From the NCBI GenBank assembly GCA_023375785.1, contig SZWC01004701.1, positions 1 to 64,000 on the forward strand: a DNA stretch of 64,000 nt, read 5' to 3'. The notes under the pieces are model-generated. The model was not told the DNA's origin and did no database searches. It saw only the letters and a program-made list of their open reading frames with translations. A program made the position numbers and the translations under genes. Positions 1-10,771 of the stretch are shown here, in pieces; the first letter of the stretch is position 1, and each line of letters opens with the position of its first letter. This DNA comes from Penium margaritaceum. Its lineage: Eukaryota > Streptophyta > Zygnematophyceae > Desmidiales > Peniaceae.

Positions 1-380
1 TGGACAGACCAAGCACATGGACGTTTGACCAAAATATGACACTAAGAAAATACGAGGGCTTTTGGACAAACAGGTCCAAAATTCCAGGTCTGAAAATTGT
101 AGTCGAATTTAATTGTCATGTTATTGAACAAGAGAATATAAGAGACTACGGTATTCAACTAGAGTATCTCTTCATAAATTTGCCCTCCTCCTCTTCCCTC
201 ATTTCTTGTCTCCTAACTTCTACTCCACCTAAACATCTCCATATCACAAGTGAATATCATGTAAAGGTGCATCCTTTCTTTGTGAGTATATAAACTTGAG
301 TTCCAAGTTCATGACATCTATTACTTATCCCATTTTTTAAGCTTAGAATTCATTTTTGGTGTTAGAAAAATATTAGGGCA
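1..380. other. AT-rich flank without a recognisable gene
   Basis: No conserved domain, RNA gene or element terminus is seen on either strand. The only open frames are short and of random composition. Confidence 0.6.
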
Positions 381-384
381 TTCA

Positions 385-600
385 GTACCGTGGTACACAT
401 TTTAGTACCGTGGTACAATGTGTGTATTATACATTGGTATACCGTATACCACGGTAATTGTATAATACCGCGGTATTTTACCAATACCGTCGGTAACGCG
501 GTGCCGGTACCGGTATCGGTAATGAGCTGCCACAAAATCATGATACCGCGGTATTTGTACCGCGGTACTCGAGTACCGCGGTACTAAATACCGCGGTATT
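385..600. repeat. Array of TACCGCGGTA-type palindromes
   Basis: The stretch is built from short perfect palindromes. ATACCGCGGTAT lies at 543-554 and 588-599, with GTACCGCGGTAC copies between them. Looser variants (GTACCGTGGTAC, GGTACCGGTACC) lie upstream. The copies are irregularly spaced, so this is a cluster of 10-12 bp palindromes and not a simple satellite. No coding function is likely; the open frames on both strands mirror the palindromes. Confidence 0.75.
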
Positions 601-1071
601 GCAGCCCTGTTCGTACAGTTGGCCAAGTTGATGCTGTCTTAGCTTTTCTTAGCAACGCTCATTTGGCCATCACTCTTGGAGGTGCAAACTTGGCAACCCA
701 CATTTGTTTTCAGTCCGCCGCTCAGAAGTGGCAATCATCTGTCTGCTTGGTTGTTCGCTTCTATTCTTTTCTACCCACTCGCAGTCAAGTGGAGACTTGT
801 GATGGAGAGAGTGTGAGGGAGATAGAGAGACGAGCGATACCATGGATTTTGAGTCTCAAACTTCGAAAGAATCGAGTGACGAGCAGTCGGGTGGAGTGAG
901 GCCTTGGAATGGTGAGTGAGACCTACCTCATGTACTACGCATGAGGTGCGACCCTCGCCACCACCGGAGTTGAGCCACACCTCTCGGAATTAACCGAGAG
1001 CGGCTGTTATCGGAAAGTTACAACAGTAGCACCCTAGCAGGATCAGCACCCAGCAATTAACCAAAATAACA
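601..1071. other. Flank of element B, no recognisable gene
   Basis: No domain is recognised. A short open stretch beginning with ATG at 842 (MDFESQTSKESSDEQSGG...) runs into a good-looking splice donor, G|GTGAGT, at 911/912. It could be a first exon, but nothing downstream supports that. Element B begins at 1077. Confidence 0.4.
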
Positions 1072-1076
1072 ACAAA
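1072..1076. other. Target site duplication of element B, left copy
   Basis: ACAAA immediately precedes the left LTR and is repeated exactly after the right LTR at 8465-8469. A 5-bp duplication fits integrase-mediated LTR element insertion. Confidence 0.9.
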
Positions 1077-1520
1077 TGTAACAGCCGTGGGCTGTTTTGC
1101 GACTAACTGTGGAACCAAAACGCAGGCCCTCAGAATAGTCAGTCTCAGGAGGAGGGGCGAATGGTTGCCTCAGCCATTTTGGCTGAGACGAACCGCGCCA
1201 CAACGGACATAGTCGTCATAGGGCATTTTTGCAAACATGCATCCTAAAACCCTATTATTCCACGTGGCATTGCCACGCTGGAACAGGACCCTAGCACCAA
1301 GCTAAGAGTGGAGGAGGAGTGACGCGATAGATTTTCCATCGCGGCACTCCTTTCACCAAGAATCCGGCCAGGGACATTTTCCAGGCTAGAGTCGAACCAG
1401 ACTCTAGCCTATTACATGTTTCCGGGCTTTGGCTCCTCGAAACTAGAGCCTCGAGTACCCGAAGTACTCGATAAATATTTAGCGACCATTTTTAACCATA
1501 AAAATGGTCCGTACGCTACA
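1077..1520 (-). repeat. 3' LTR of element B
   Basis: This 444-bp terminal repeat begins TGTAACAGCC and ends CGCTACA on the plus strand. It matches 8021-8464 with about 16 substitutions by eye and no indels. It carries its own hairpins, for example ten paired bases at 1384-1393/1400-1409 with a 6-nt loop, and CTCAGCC/GGCTGAG arms. Confidence 0.95.
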
Positions 1521-1533
1521 TTCCTCCCCCTTT
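1521..1533 (-). other. Polypurine tract of element B
   Basis: On the minus strand this reads AAAGGGGGAGGAA and abuts the 3' LTR exactly. A PPT at this position primes plus-strand DNA synthesis in LTR elements. It confirms that the element lies on the minus strand. Confidence 0.85.
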
Positions 1534-1537
1534 GCTT

Positions 1538-4500
1538 CGAACCGTCCCGGTTCGTCTTTGCTCACGGAGGTTTGATTATCGCGTACTTCATGATGCAAAC
1601 CATGCAACAAGAATCACAAACAAGATCACAAGTGTGAACTCTTGTCATCCGCAACACGGTTGCGTCACGTTCACGCACAATCAACCACACACTTGTGGTC
1701 TTTGTGATTATGGTCATTTACGCACAACATGTAGTGTTGATCGCGTGATTCCTTGGCTCTTGCCAAGATGAGACACGTACAATCCTTGTACGTTCTTCAC
1801 AAGTGTTGGTGAGTCTTCACTGAAGACTCATCACACGTGTGTATCGATGGCATGGTCGATACCTTTTCGGACGTACATTGTCAATAGTGTCTTGCCAGTT
1901 TGGAAGAGGGTACATAGAATAAATTTTCCCACATTCCTTGTGGTACGTGTGCTGCAAACTGTTGTGGTGACGCCTCCTCCCCCTTTGCAAGGAGCGTCCC
2001 TGCGACCATTTAACCGGGCGTCCCCGCGAAAACTGTCCAGGTCCACACAACACTTCCTATGTCGTTCGGACATGATCTCTTCCAAGGGGTTGTTGCCAAG
2101 GTGGTACCTCCCCGCAACATTGTCAACAGGTGCAATCCGAGATCTGGACATCAGTCCTCTCGGTTCCCAGCCACGTGTTCATGACCACGCGTAGGTCTAC
2201 TAGACCTCTTTCAGCACCCGTGGATTGGTTGGCTGAACTCAACCAAGCTCCACCAAGCCCATGCAACTTGCATGCTAGCTGGTATCTTAGGGTTGGGAGG
2301 CACCAAAGTCCTAAGACATGGTTGCTGATCACACTTGTTTTTCCTTTCAAAGATTGCACCCATCTTTGAAGGAGGCGGCATTGGTCGTCTGGCACACGCA
2401 ATTGTCGTCAACGTCCATCATTAGACACGACAATGCTCCGACCTAGATGATCTTGGTTTCAACCATCATCTCCTCATTTCTGTCTGAAATGGGTACGGTA
2501 GGCTACCGTTCACGTCCCTGTCAAAAGCACACTGCTTTTGAACTAAGTTAGCTGAGATAACCGATCTCAAAGACCATGGATTCAATCCACGACCAAAGTG
2601 TTCATCGTATGGTATTCACCTAACGGGTGTACCATGATCACAATCATTGCTGTACAAGTTGGAAGAACACCTTTCGGGTGTCAATTCTATGTGATTGTGA
2701 TCGAACGCTTCAGAATCACATCCGGTGATCCTGGAACAACTAGTTCCTAAACCCTTTTACGATTTTGTAACCGCGTCCAAGGGTTCTATTTGAGAACCCG
2801 TCAATGGATTGTGTTTGCCAAGTTGTAACAATCCGTGTTGCTTCAATATCTTCTATTGTGTACATTCAGTACCTCCACTCAATAGAGTGTTTTCCATATG
2901 CCTCGTCCGAGACACTCGTGGAGGGGATCGTCCTCATTGAAGACATCCCGGCAAACATCCAACATTGTGGATACCACCGCAGCGACATCCAAAATTGTAT
3001 TGTACTTGCGTTCGGCAATGCACTTCAATTGAACCATCCCCGAAACCAAGGGGCTTGAGTCGCTTCACCATGATCTTTCGGGTTAGTGAAGCATGGTTCG
3101 ACTACACCATAGTCATTATGATCTCTCTCGGAGATTGGTTTTGTTCCGAAAAATTGGATAGCAGGTGCTACACCATGCCTTGGTATGACCGGAATCCATC
3201 TGCATGATGTTTGAAGAGCGTGACGTACACAACTAGTGTACCGTGTCACGATGACCTCAACTTTGAGACGTTTCTCAAAACATCAAAAGAATCTGATGAG
3301 AAATATCGTTTCTCAAGGTCCATCTTGAAGAGTCCCTTCACATCAACATTTTTGACACACTGGTCATTATTATACCTCTTTGTTGGTTATGAATCGTGTG
3401 GTCGGTCAGACCACCAAGACCAAGACACACTGTTAGCATAAAGCTGCCGGCTTATAGATCGTCTCCACGGTCATAAGCTTTGATCACAAAACCTAGACCT
3501 TGACGTGATCCCAACTATGTCGTAGTTGGTTTGCAGGAATCTATGAGATCGTCGTAGTTCTCAGGACCACCATTAGTAGAAAATGAGTGTCGCTCATTTT
3601 CTCTGAAATGGATTTTCACCGAACTGTGGATGAATTTATGTCATCGATATCAGTTCACGACCTTTTGTCTATCAATGTCAATGACATGTTCACTCACCGA
3701 GTGATGATAGACTGAAGGTGTCACCTTCAGATTTGTTCACTTTCGACGTTCGGTCAATCTTGTCATACATAAGAGAGTGACTCTTTCAGTCTTTGACCAC
3801 CGCACTGCGGCGTCTTTGACCGTTGAGGACCCATGGAAGAGTCTCTGCCCCTCTCTGGCGCATTTACAACCTCCACTAACAATTATCCTTGTCTTTGAAT
3901 ACGTTGTCGGTACACCCATGTACCTTTTTATCGTCGGTACCAGTCGGGTACCACGATTTGTATCTATCACTCACCGAGTGATAGGATGTCGAAGGTTTCG
4001 TCATTGAGTGTTTATTCAAAGGTATCATCCTTGACACGTTCAATCACGGAACAATGTTTGTATCGGCCATGACTAATGATGCACAGAACCTCCAAAAGAT
4101 ACCGATGCATCCAGTACACCCTGTGTACCGGCAGCATGATGTCAATCCTCTAGGATTAAAGTCGGCATGCTAACACACCTTTGTTCAACATCTCATGACA
4201 TAGTCATGACACTGGCTTAGTCATCAAACGATCACATCGGCCTTTGAACATTGTAGCGCAAATGGGGTGTGACTGTTGTAAAACACGCTTTGTGCCCTCC
4301 AAACCACTTGTTTGGTGAAATGGTGTCGCCATTTTCTATCCAAAACATCACCTGATATCGTCAGCTTGATCAAATATCACAAAACCATTGTGATCATTCG
4401 TCCGTCTAACTTATCCATAACTTGATGTGGTGATCGACGCACCAACAATTAGTGGATAGGGGGTTTTGTGCATGTCGTGCACGTTTTCCACGCATGCCGT

Positions 4501-6500
4501 GTATCCAAGTTCGCAAGACTGAAGTACCATGGTATGAATCGCATACCTTGACCTATTGAAAAGCGGTTTGTCTCCAGCACTTGGTCATGCGCTGTGACCT
4601 CCTGCGGTCATGCAAGCCGTGCATTTTTTTTTGTGGAACTAGTGCTCAACCGACGAGGCTTTTGTAGCACGTTCCATCTACAGATACGGAGGAGTTCGTC
4701 CACCTTTAGCATGGTCCAAACCTGAGGAAATCGTCCTCGTCACACATGTAATTTATCCGTTTGAATTTTGGTTTGTACTTCTTTCGGAAGTATCTTCTCA
4801 TACTGCTGTCGGCATGGCGAAGTTTTCAACTTTCAATGATCGTCACAGTCGGTGACAACCGAGACCGCTGTGTTTTTGTTATGCCGTTCGGACATGCATC
4901 TGATCACTACAGCCGTCTGTGATTGTTTCTAGCCATGCCTATCGATTCTCTATTTGAGGAATTCGACAATATGACCATCCTCGACGTCGTCGAGATGCCT
5001 TGCAAACGTCATCCAACGTATTTTGGCGCTTCAAACAATATGCTCGACTCGCTTGTCCCTAGAACCATTCCTACGCATAGATCGTATGCTTTCGTTTGGT
5101 GGTCTATCACAAGCTAGCCTGTCGAGGCAACGAGTTGGCTAGTTCTCGCTAGTTGATCCAACGAGGTGCGATCGGCACCCATGTTATTGATGCAATCGGC
5201 ATCCTATAACATGTTTTGTACCATCAACACTAGCATAGCTAGTCGAATCAGAACTCATGTCCATAGTGCGTTCGGCACTCGCATCACTGATGCATTCGAC
5301 ACCCATGACAAAAGTGCAACCTGTAGCTCTTGTTAATCGTGCAATCAACATTTATGACAACGGTGCATTCGGCACTCGTGCAATCAGTGTTAATGACAAC
5401 GGTGCATCGGCACGCGGTTTTACCTCTGCACTTGTCGGTCATACATTCAACGCTCATGAGAACTGTGCGTTTGGCACTTGCGTGAATGCTACGATTGCTT
5501 TTTTTCTATGTTGGTCATATTCTGAGTGCAACCGGCACTTGTCAATCGACCATCACGCATGGATTTCCACCATCGCGTTTGTGTTTGGAGTGCGATCGGC
5601 ACTCACGTTCTTGTTTTGTCGAAATCCATTCACAGATGACTTATCCAACGTTCTTGGTGCAATCAACACCCACGTGGATACACAATCTGTATTTGTTTTG
5701 GTCATATCTTCATAGACCATGACCAGTGCGTTCGACACTAGCATCACAAATGCTTTCGGGATCCCTGTTTAAAGTGCAACTGGCACTTTTTCAGTGGTGT
5801 GTTCGACACTGACAAAATCATTGCAACCAGCACGTGTGCTGTTGCCTGTAGTGCAATGGGCATTTACGTTGATGATGTGGTCGACGTCCGTGTAACCATG
5901 CAATCAACGCTCGTTTTGTGCTGTCTGCACATTTTGTATTCTTACGACAAATAGGCGATTCGTTGAGTGGTTACAACACGTTCGGTGTTTTCTTTTTATT
6001 TTTCATTGAGAATTCGTCTCAATGGACGTCACCGCTGTGGTTTTCCAACCCGGTGTACACCATCGTGGCTCTTTTGCGCACATAAAATTTGATTAGCGCA
6101 TGTACAACCTGCATTGAGCCATGTCATGGCGTTGAAAGGTCAGCCCTTCCGAGTTTTCTCACAAAATACCCCAAACTTTGAGGTTTACCCACAAAAATTT
6201 AGGCACTGTCGGTGCGAAATTTATTGCATTGAAGCATCTTCAAGTGAATGTCGTTCACAAAACGGAAATGTGTCGGTTTTCCTCTTCTTTTTGTGGTTTG
6301 GAACGGACAAAGAAAATCAGGATTCCTGAATTTTCAGAAGAGCTCAGCCAGAGCTTGTAGTTTTTTTTTTTTTTTTGCGTCGAAACGCGTGGTCAACTTG
6401 ACCATCACTTGGGTTCGACCACAAAAGATGTCACCGTTCGAAACGTTTATAAAGAAACGGGTATCATGGACTTCCTCAACTTGAGGATTCATGATGGAAA
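1538..6500 (-). repeat. Dense array of short perfect hairpins inside element B
   Basis: Much of this non-coding interior is made of separate inverted repeats with 5-10 bp arms and 1-5 nt spacers. Examples: 1538-1554, 1752-1767, 1776-1792, 1810-1830, 2059-2073, 2521-2541, 2667-2681, 2781-2799, 3298-3314, 3511-3529, 3580-3600, 3712-3730, 3936-3952, 3964-3984, 4776-4792, 5165-5179, 5265-5279. Arm sequences differ from hairpin to hairpin, so this is not a tandem repeat. The spacer is often five bases ending in CG on the plus strand (GTTCG, TTTCG, TGTCG, TATCG, AGTCG, CACCG, GATCG), which is CGNNN on the element's own strand. Near 5160-5900 many arms are GTGC/GCAC variants. Open frames here are short and random-looking. 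The function is unknown. Confidence 0.8.
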
Positions 6501-6904
6501 AAAAAAGACAGGAGGAACGTCTGGCACGTCAAGTGCCCACCCTTTTATTCCTGTTTCCTTGTGATACTTGGAATCTTCCAAGCGTCACCTAGTGGTGTGT
6601 CGGGAAAACTGTCAGTTTTCCTCTTTTTCTATGAAAAGGAAAATAGTTTAAGGAAGCAATTGAGAACTTCTCAAATGGAGAGCTCAGACTGAGCTGCATG
6701 CTGCATGCTGCTTATAAGGCCTGGAAAAAAAGGAGGACAGTTTCCGAGAGTCGAGCTAGTGGCTCTTCCCTTTCAAGACGGCACCTGACCGGCTGCGCCA
6801 CTTGTGTACGATGCAGTAACCCAAGTTGATATAAAACCAGCAGAGCTGCTGTGTTCCACGTCCACGTTCTGGACGTGAGTGGACGAGAGGCAGGAAGCTT
6901 CCTC

Positions 6905-7640
6905 CTCCCCATCCTTGGGCCGTTGGCCCATGTGAGAGGGGGGGGAGGAAGAGGGGAGCTCGTCCCTCTCCTCCCTCTCGGGCCGTCGGCCCAAGTGAGG
7001 GGGGGAAAGGGGGGGATCGCCCCCTTTCTTCCCCTCGGGCCGTCGGCCCACGTGAGATGGGGGAGGAGAGGACGAACGTCCTCTCCCCTCCCCCTTGGAC
7101 CGTCCTACCACGTGAGGAGGGGGGGGTGCGGGAGAGAGGGGATCCCCTCCCTCTCTCCTCCCCCGTCGGCGCTCAAGGAGGGAGGGCGGGAGAGGGTCTA
7201 TCCCTCTCTCCTCCCCGTCAGCGCAGTCGGCACACCAGGAGGGGGGGGTTGGAGAGAGAGGGTCCACTCCCTCTCTCCTCCCCGCTGGCGCAGTCGGCGC
7301 ATGAGGAGGGGGGGGGCAACTCGTCCCCTTCCCCCCCTTGGGTCGTCAGCCCGCAAGAGAGGGGAGGGGAGGGGGAGACGCCCCCTCTCCTCCCCCATGG
7401 GCCGTCGGCCCTCAATGGGGAAGGGAGGGAAGGATTGGGAGGATCGCCTCCTTGCCTCCCCCCTTGGGCGGTCGGCCCTTGTGAAAGGGGGGGGGGAGAG
7501 GGGGAGGTCCTCTTTCCTCCCCCGGCTGTTGGGCCTCAAGAGAAGGGGGGGAGAGAGGGGAAGACGTCCCCTCTCCACCTTGGCGCCGTGGGGGGGCTCG
7601 CCCCTTTCTTCCCCCTCAGCAAAATCGCCGCCTACGAGGG
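6905..7640. repeat. G/C-rich tandem fold-back units inside element B
   Basis: About a dozen units of roughly 55-75 bp are seen. Each has a G-rich purine run followed by a C-rich pyrimidine run able to fold back on it, for example 7131-7158. Many units are separated by a small GGGCC-GTC-GGCCC hairpin (6980-6992, 7037-7049, 7399-7411). Long open frames of several hundred residues cross this region on both strands. Their Gly/Arg/Pro/Ser-rich content follows from the base composition, and I do not regard them as genes. G-runs of seven to nine could form quadruplexes on one strand. Confidence 0.8.
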
Positions 7641-7694
7641 GGGAGGGCGGGCATCGCCTGTCGGGCAGCGTTTTCCCTCCGCATTTTTTTTTTT

Positions 7695-7860
7695 CGCGGC
7701 CTGCCGGGCTGCTCGGTCTGTCGGGATGCTCGGTCTGCTCGTGCTCGTTCTGCCGGGCTGCTCGGTCTGCTGGTGCTCGTTCTGTCGGGCTGCTCGGTCT
7801 GCTCGTCCTCGTTCCGTCGGGCTCTCGGCCTGTCTGGCTCTCGAGCGAGCGAGACAACTC
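7695..7860. repeat. Short tandem repeat of TGCTCGGTCTG-type units
   Basis: The phrase CTGCTCGGTCTG and close variants recur every few tens of bases, mixed with GTGCTCGTTCTG and CGTCGGGCTCTCGG. The block lies between the fold-back region and the 5' end of element B. It is non-coding. Confidence 0.6.
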
Positions 7861-8006
7861 GCCTCCAACGGGGGCGTTTTGCCGCGACAAAACAGCGCAA
7901 GAACCTGTATCGACGGTCGGTCGATTTTCGTTTTTTTTTTCTTAGGCATTCAATCGACGGACGAACTCATTCGTCAAGTCGATTGAACGGACAGCGGAAG
8001 TCGATT

Positions 8007-8019
8007 GGCTCTTATGCCA
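8007..8019 (-). other. Primer binding site of element B (iMet-like)
   Basis: On the minus strand, one base after the 5' LTR, the sequence reads TGGCATAAGAGCC. The plant initiator tRNA-Met PBS is TGGTATCAGAGCC, so 11 of 13 positions agree. Together with the PPT this fixes the element's orientation. Confidence 0.8.
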
Positions 8020-8020
8020 A

Positions 8021-8464
8021 TGTAACAGCCGTGGGCTGTTTTGCGACTAACTGTGGAACCAAAACGCAGGCCCTCAGAATAGTCAGTCCCAGGAGGAGGG
8101 GCGAATGGTCGCCTCAGCCATTTTGGCTGAGACGAACCGCGCCACAACGGACATAGTCGTCATAGGGCATTTTTGCAAACATGCATCCTAAAACCCTATC
8201 GTTCCACGTGGCATTGCCACGCTGGAACAGTACTCTAGCAACAAGCTAAGAGTGGAGGAGGAGTGACGTGATGGATTTTCCATCGCGGCACTCCTTTCAC
8301 CTAGAATCCGGCAAGGGACATTTTCCAGGCTAGAGTCGAACTAAACTCTAGCATATTACATGTTTCCGGGCTTTGGCTCCTCAAAACTAGAGCCTCGAGT
8401 ACCCGAAGTACTCGATAAATATTTAGCGACCATTTTTAACCATAAAAATAGTCCGTACGCTACA
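8021..8464 (-). repeat. 5' LTR of element B
   Basis: The 444-bp copy next to the PBS. Read on the minus strand it opens TGTAGCGTACGGAC and carries an AT-rich TATA-like stretch (8415-8425) roughly 40-50 bases in, a plausible promoter position. The right target duplication ACAAA follows at 8465-8469. Confidence 0.93.
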
Positions 8465-8632
8465 ACAAACCAGGCATGCAAAAAAATCCTTATCATCTTG
8501 AAGTGTTTGTGGGCATGCCACCAACTGTGTGAGCAATTGATCGATATATCCCATGTTGGAGATTTCATTGAGCAAGTGGTTGGCCCATGAAGCCTCAGGC
8601 TGCGTGAATGAGAAAGAGAGTACCCACTCAAC
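8465..8632. other. Right flank of element B, nothing recognised
   Basis: It starts with the ACAAA target duplication. Open frames are short and show no family motif. It was presumably continuous with 601-1076 before element B inserted. Confidence 0.5.
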
Positions 8633-10756
8633 AAAAGAAACTAGCTAGTGCACAGGTTGGGAAAGTGGCGTTGTTGATGAAGCGTGCAAGAACCCACGCT
8701 CGTTGCTTAGTCTGACCCCTTAGTCTGCTGCACTAGAGTCTAAGTCTGGGGGCTCTGGTTTGCTACTCAAAAGTGCGCGCGCCAGAGTTCACGTAAAAAA
8801 GCAGCTCGAATGAAGCAATGACTGAGTAGGAATGAAGAATGAGCAACCAACTGAGACCCCTCCCCGTTCTAGCCTCATCTCAGCTCTGTGAGGCTTGTTA
8901 CACATAACAATAGCCAACCAGATGATGGTGTGCGGGCTTTGGCCTGACACCCTTATAAGGACAGCGTGGTTAGTTTGGGTGTGGCGCGATGCTCTGGTCG
9001 AGGTTATGCTGGTCAAGACCCGCACACGTGGTGAGTTGTACCGGTGTGACGTGGAGAACCATTACCTCCATGTGTTACACATGCTCCATGCATGCGAGCA
9101 GGTGTGGTTGAGACCAAGACACCCGGAGAGATGTTCCGGAGTCACGAGGAGACCTTGTTGCTCAGTACCCCTTGCATGATGTTTGGAAGATGGGTATGTG
9201 ATTGACATCTTGCATGGTCGAGACCCGGGCACTTGATGGGTTGCACCACTATCACGAGGAGACCTTGTAATGTGGTTAGTGTTTACGTCACATAGTGAGC
9301 GTAGCCTCTCTACGAAGAGGGGGAGGCACCTACGTAAGTGTGCTTGATTGGTTCTCGCCATGGTTGGTTTTGCGAGCGATCCTTCCCTCCCTTCACTCGG
9401 TCATCGTTGTGGTGACGGTTGTGTCAGCTAGGGGGAGTGTTGGTTTGTGTGGCTTCCACCCGACACGAGCGACGACCATGGTGATTACCCCTATACCCGC
9501 TCGTGGTATGGAGCAGCAAAACTGGAGAGCACGAAGACATGGTGAGGGTCCTGACATTCGTCATCAGCACCTACAACATGACCAGTGTGACGCAGATCCG
9601 TGATGTGGACCCAGCTGGTGCTGGAGCACCCACGGGTGGTGGTTCCAACCACCACCAGCTGCCAGACAGCTGCCAAACAGCTGCCACGACGTCCCGGGTG
9701 CTTGCTAGGGTGCTCTGCAGTTTTTCTACAGTCGCTAGAGTTTTCTTGGTGGACTGGCTCCTGAGCCTGATTTGCATGTTTTGCATTGTCTGTCCACCGA
9801 TCGATGCCGGACTTGTGTATGTGACCAGTCGTACTATCCAGCTCAAGATTCTACATCTCTAGGTTCAGACGGTGTTGCGTTTGGATGCCTGTGCGCGGAG
9901 TTACAGCCAAAACAGTGGTTTTGGGCCGATTTTAGGACAAACTAACATTGCTCCATGCATTCACCCGCCATGCGCCACGGCAGGTATTTATGCCGTGTGC
10001 TTGTCAATTGACATCTCTCTCTACAACTATATTCAGTTTGAGCTTCCCGACGCTCCGTACGTGTCCCTACCCAGACCCTAGGTAAGTGGCAAGCGGTTAG
10101 GAAGGTTCCAGAAAGTTTCTCACAAGAAATATCCTAGCATTATCCTATCTGGCAGAATTTCCTGGGTGAGCCCTACCGGACACTAGACACCCCAAAACCC
10201 GAGCATTGTCCATTTTTCCTAAACCCTGGAGCATACCAAAATGACCATATTGCAAACACAGTCGTGTAGTCAAAATCGGCAAGAAAAATAACTACGTGGA
10301 GTTACGGCTGCCCGAACTCGGGTGCCGAGTGCACTACTCTTGAGAGCTATCTACGACTACTGGTGGCGTGACAGCTAAGAGTTGCTTCCGATGGAGCTCG
10401 TCGTGTAAGGGTGTAGTGTCCGAAGAGCAAGGAGGAGGAGAGCCACACGCTTGTCTTCACGGCAACACGTCCACTCCACCGAATAGCGCCCCGTTAGCAT
10501 TAGCGTCCATCCTGTCAGTTGTTTGCACGAGCATGTGCTCAAGCTGAGAGGTCACAATAGGAGTCCGTGAGGCAATGCACGGACAAAGCAAAAACACCCC
10601 CCATGATCCAAAGGTGTCAGTGTACATGAATATGCAGAATTCATGTTCTCCCATGCTCTTCGGCCCAACACTCAGTACAAGAGTGAAAGGAGACGAATGA
10701 CATGTGCAGTAGGAACCCATGTAAGCGGACAAGTCACACCACACACATTCAGGGCA
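8633..10756 (-). repeat. 3' LTR of C1, split by an X-family LTR
   Basis: 8641-8920 and about 10128-10756 align with the right LTR (16546-17609). Shared landmarks are CTAGCTAGT, the AGCTCTGTGAGG block, CCTAGCATTATCCT and TTCACGGCAACACGTCC. The middle 1.2 kb has no counterpart there and is the insertion. Confidence 0.8.
8923..10124 (-). mobile_element. LTR of family X inserted in the C1 LTR (probable solo LTR)
   Basis: This 1.2-kb block is absent from the other C1 LTR. Its minus strand opens TGTGAGAAAC and ends CACCATCA. Its central part matches the plus strand at 61755-about 62480, sharing ATAAATACCTG, GGCGGG and ATGCAAAACATGCAAATC. No gag or pol lies inside, so a solo LTR left by LTR-LTR recombination fits best. 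Ends are accurate to a few bases; AGAAA follows the right end but its left partner is not exact. Confidence 0.6.
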
Positions 10757-10771
10757 GCAATCCGACCATAC

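Larger units (their letters stand above)
1077..8464 (-). mobile_element. Non-coding LTR retrotransposon (LARD-like), element B
   Basis: This 7.4-kb element is structurally complete: two 444-bp LTRs, TGTA...TACA termini and a perfect 5-bp target duplication (ACAAA). Orientation is set by two signals. A PBS lies next to the right LTR (8007-8019) and a polypurine tract next to the left LTR (1521-1533), both on the minus strand, so the right LTR is the 5' LTR. No gag, protease, integrase, RT or RNase H motif was found in any frame, so mobility would need proteins from a partner. LTR identity is about 96 %, making it the youngest insertion in the window. The interior is an extended array of short hairpins followed by a G/C-rich fold-back region. 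Large retrotransposon derivatives (LARDs) are the closest known class; the hairpin architecture is not a standard LARD trait that I know of. Confidence 0.9.

Noticed and set aside
3293-3314. CTGATGA in element B as a second hammerhead ribozyme
   Set aside because: The second core GAAA is absent after a plausible stem II, and no closing stem I is present.
1538-5900. CRISPR-like array
   Set aside because: No constant repeat: hairpin arms differ each time, spacing is irregular, and the context is a eukaryotic LTR element.
6851-7986. Open frames of 230-364 codons on both strands of the G/C-rich block
   Set aside because: Overlapping frames on both strands with Gly/Arg/Pro/Ser composition explained by the fold-back repeats; no domain, no codon signal.
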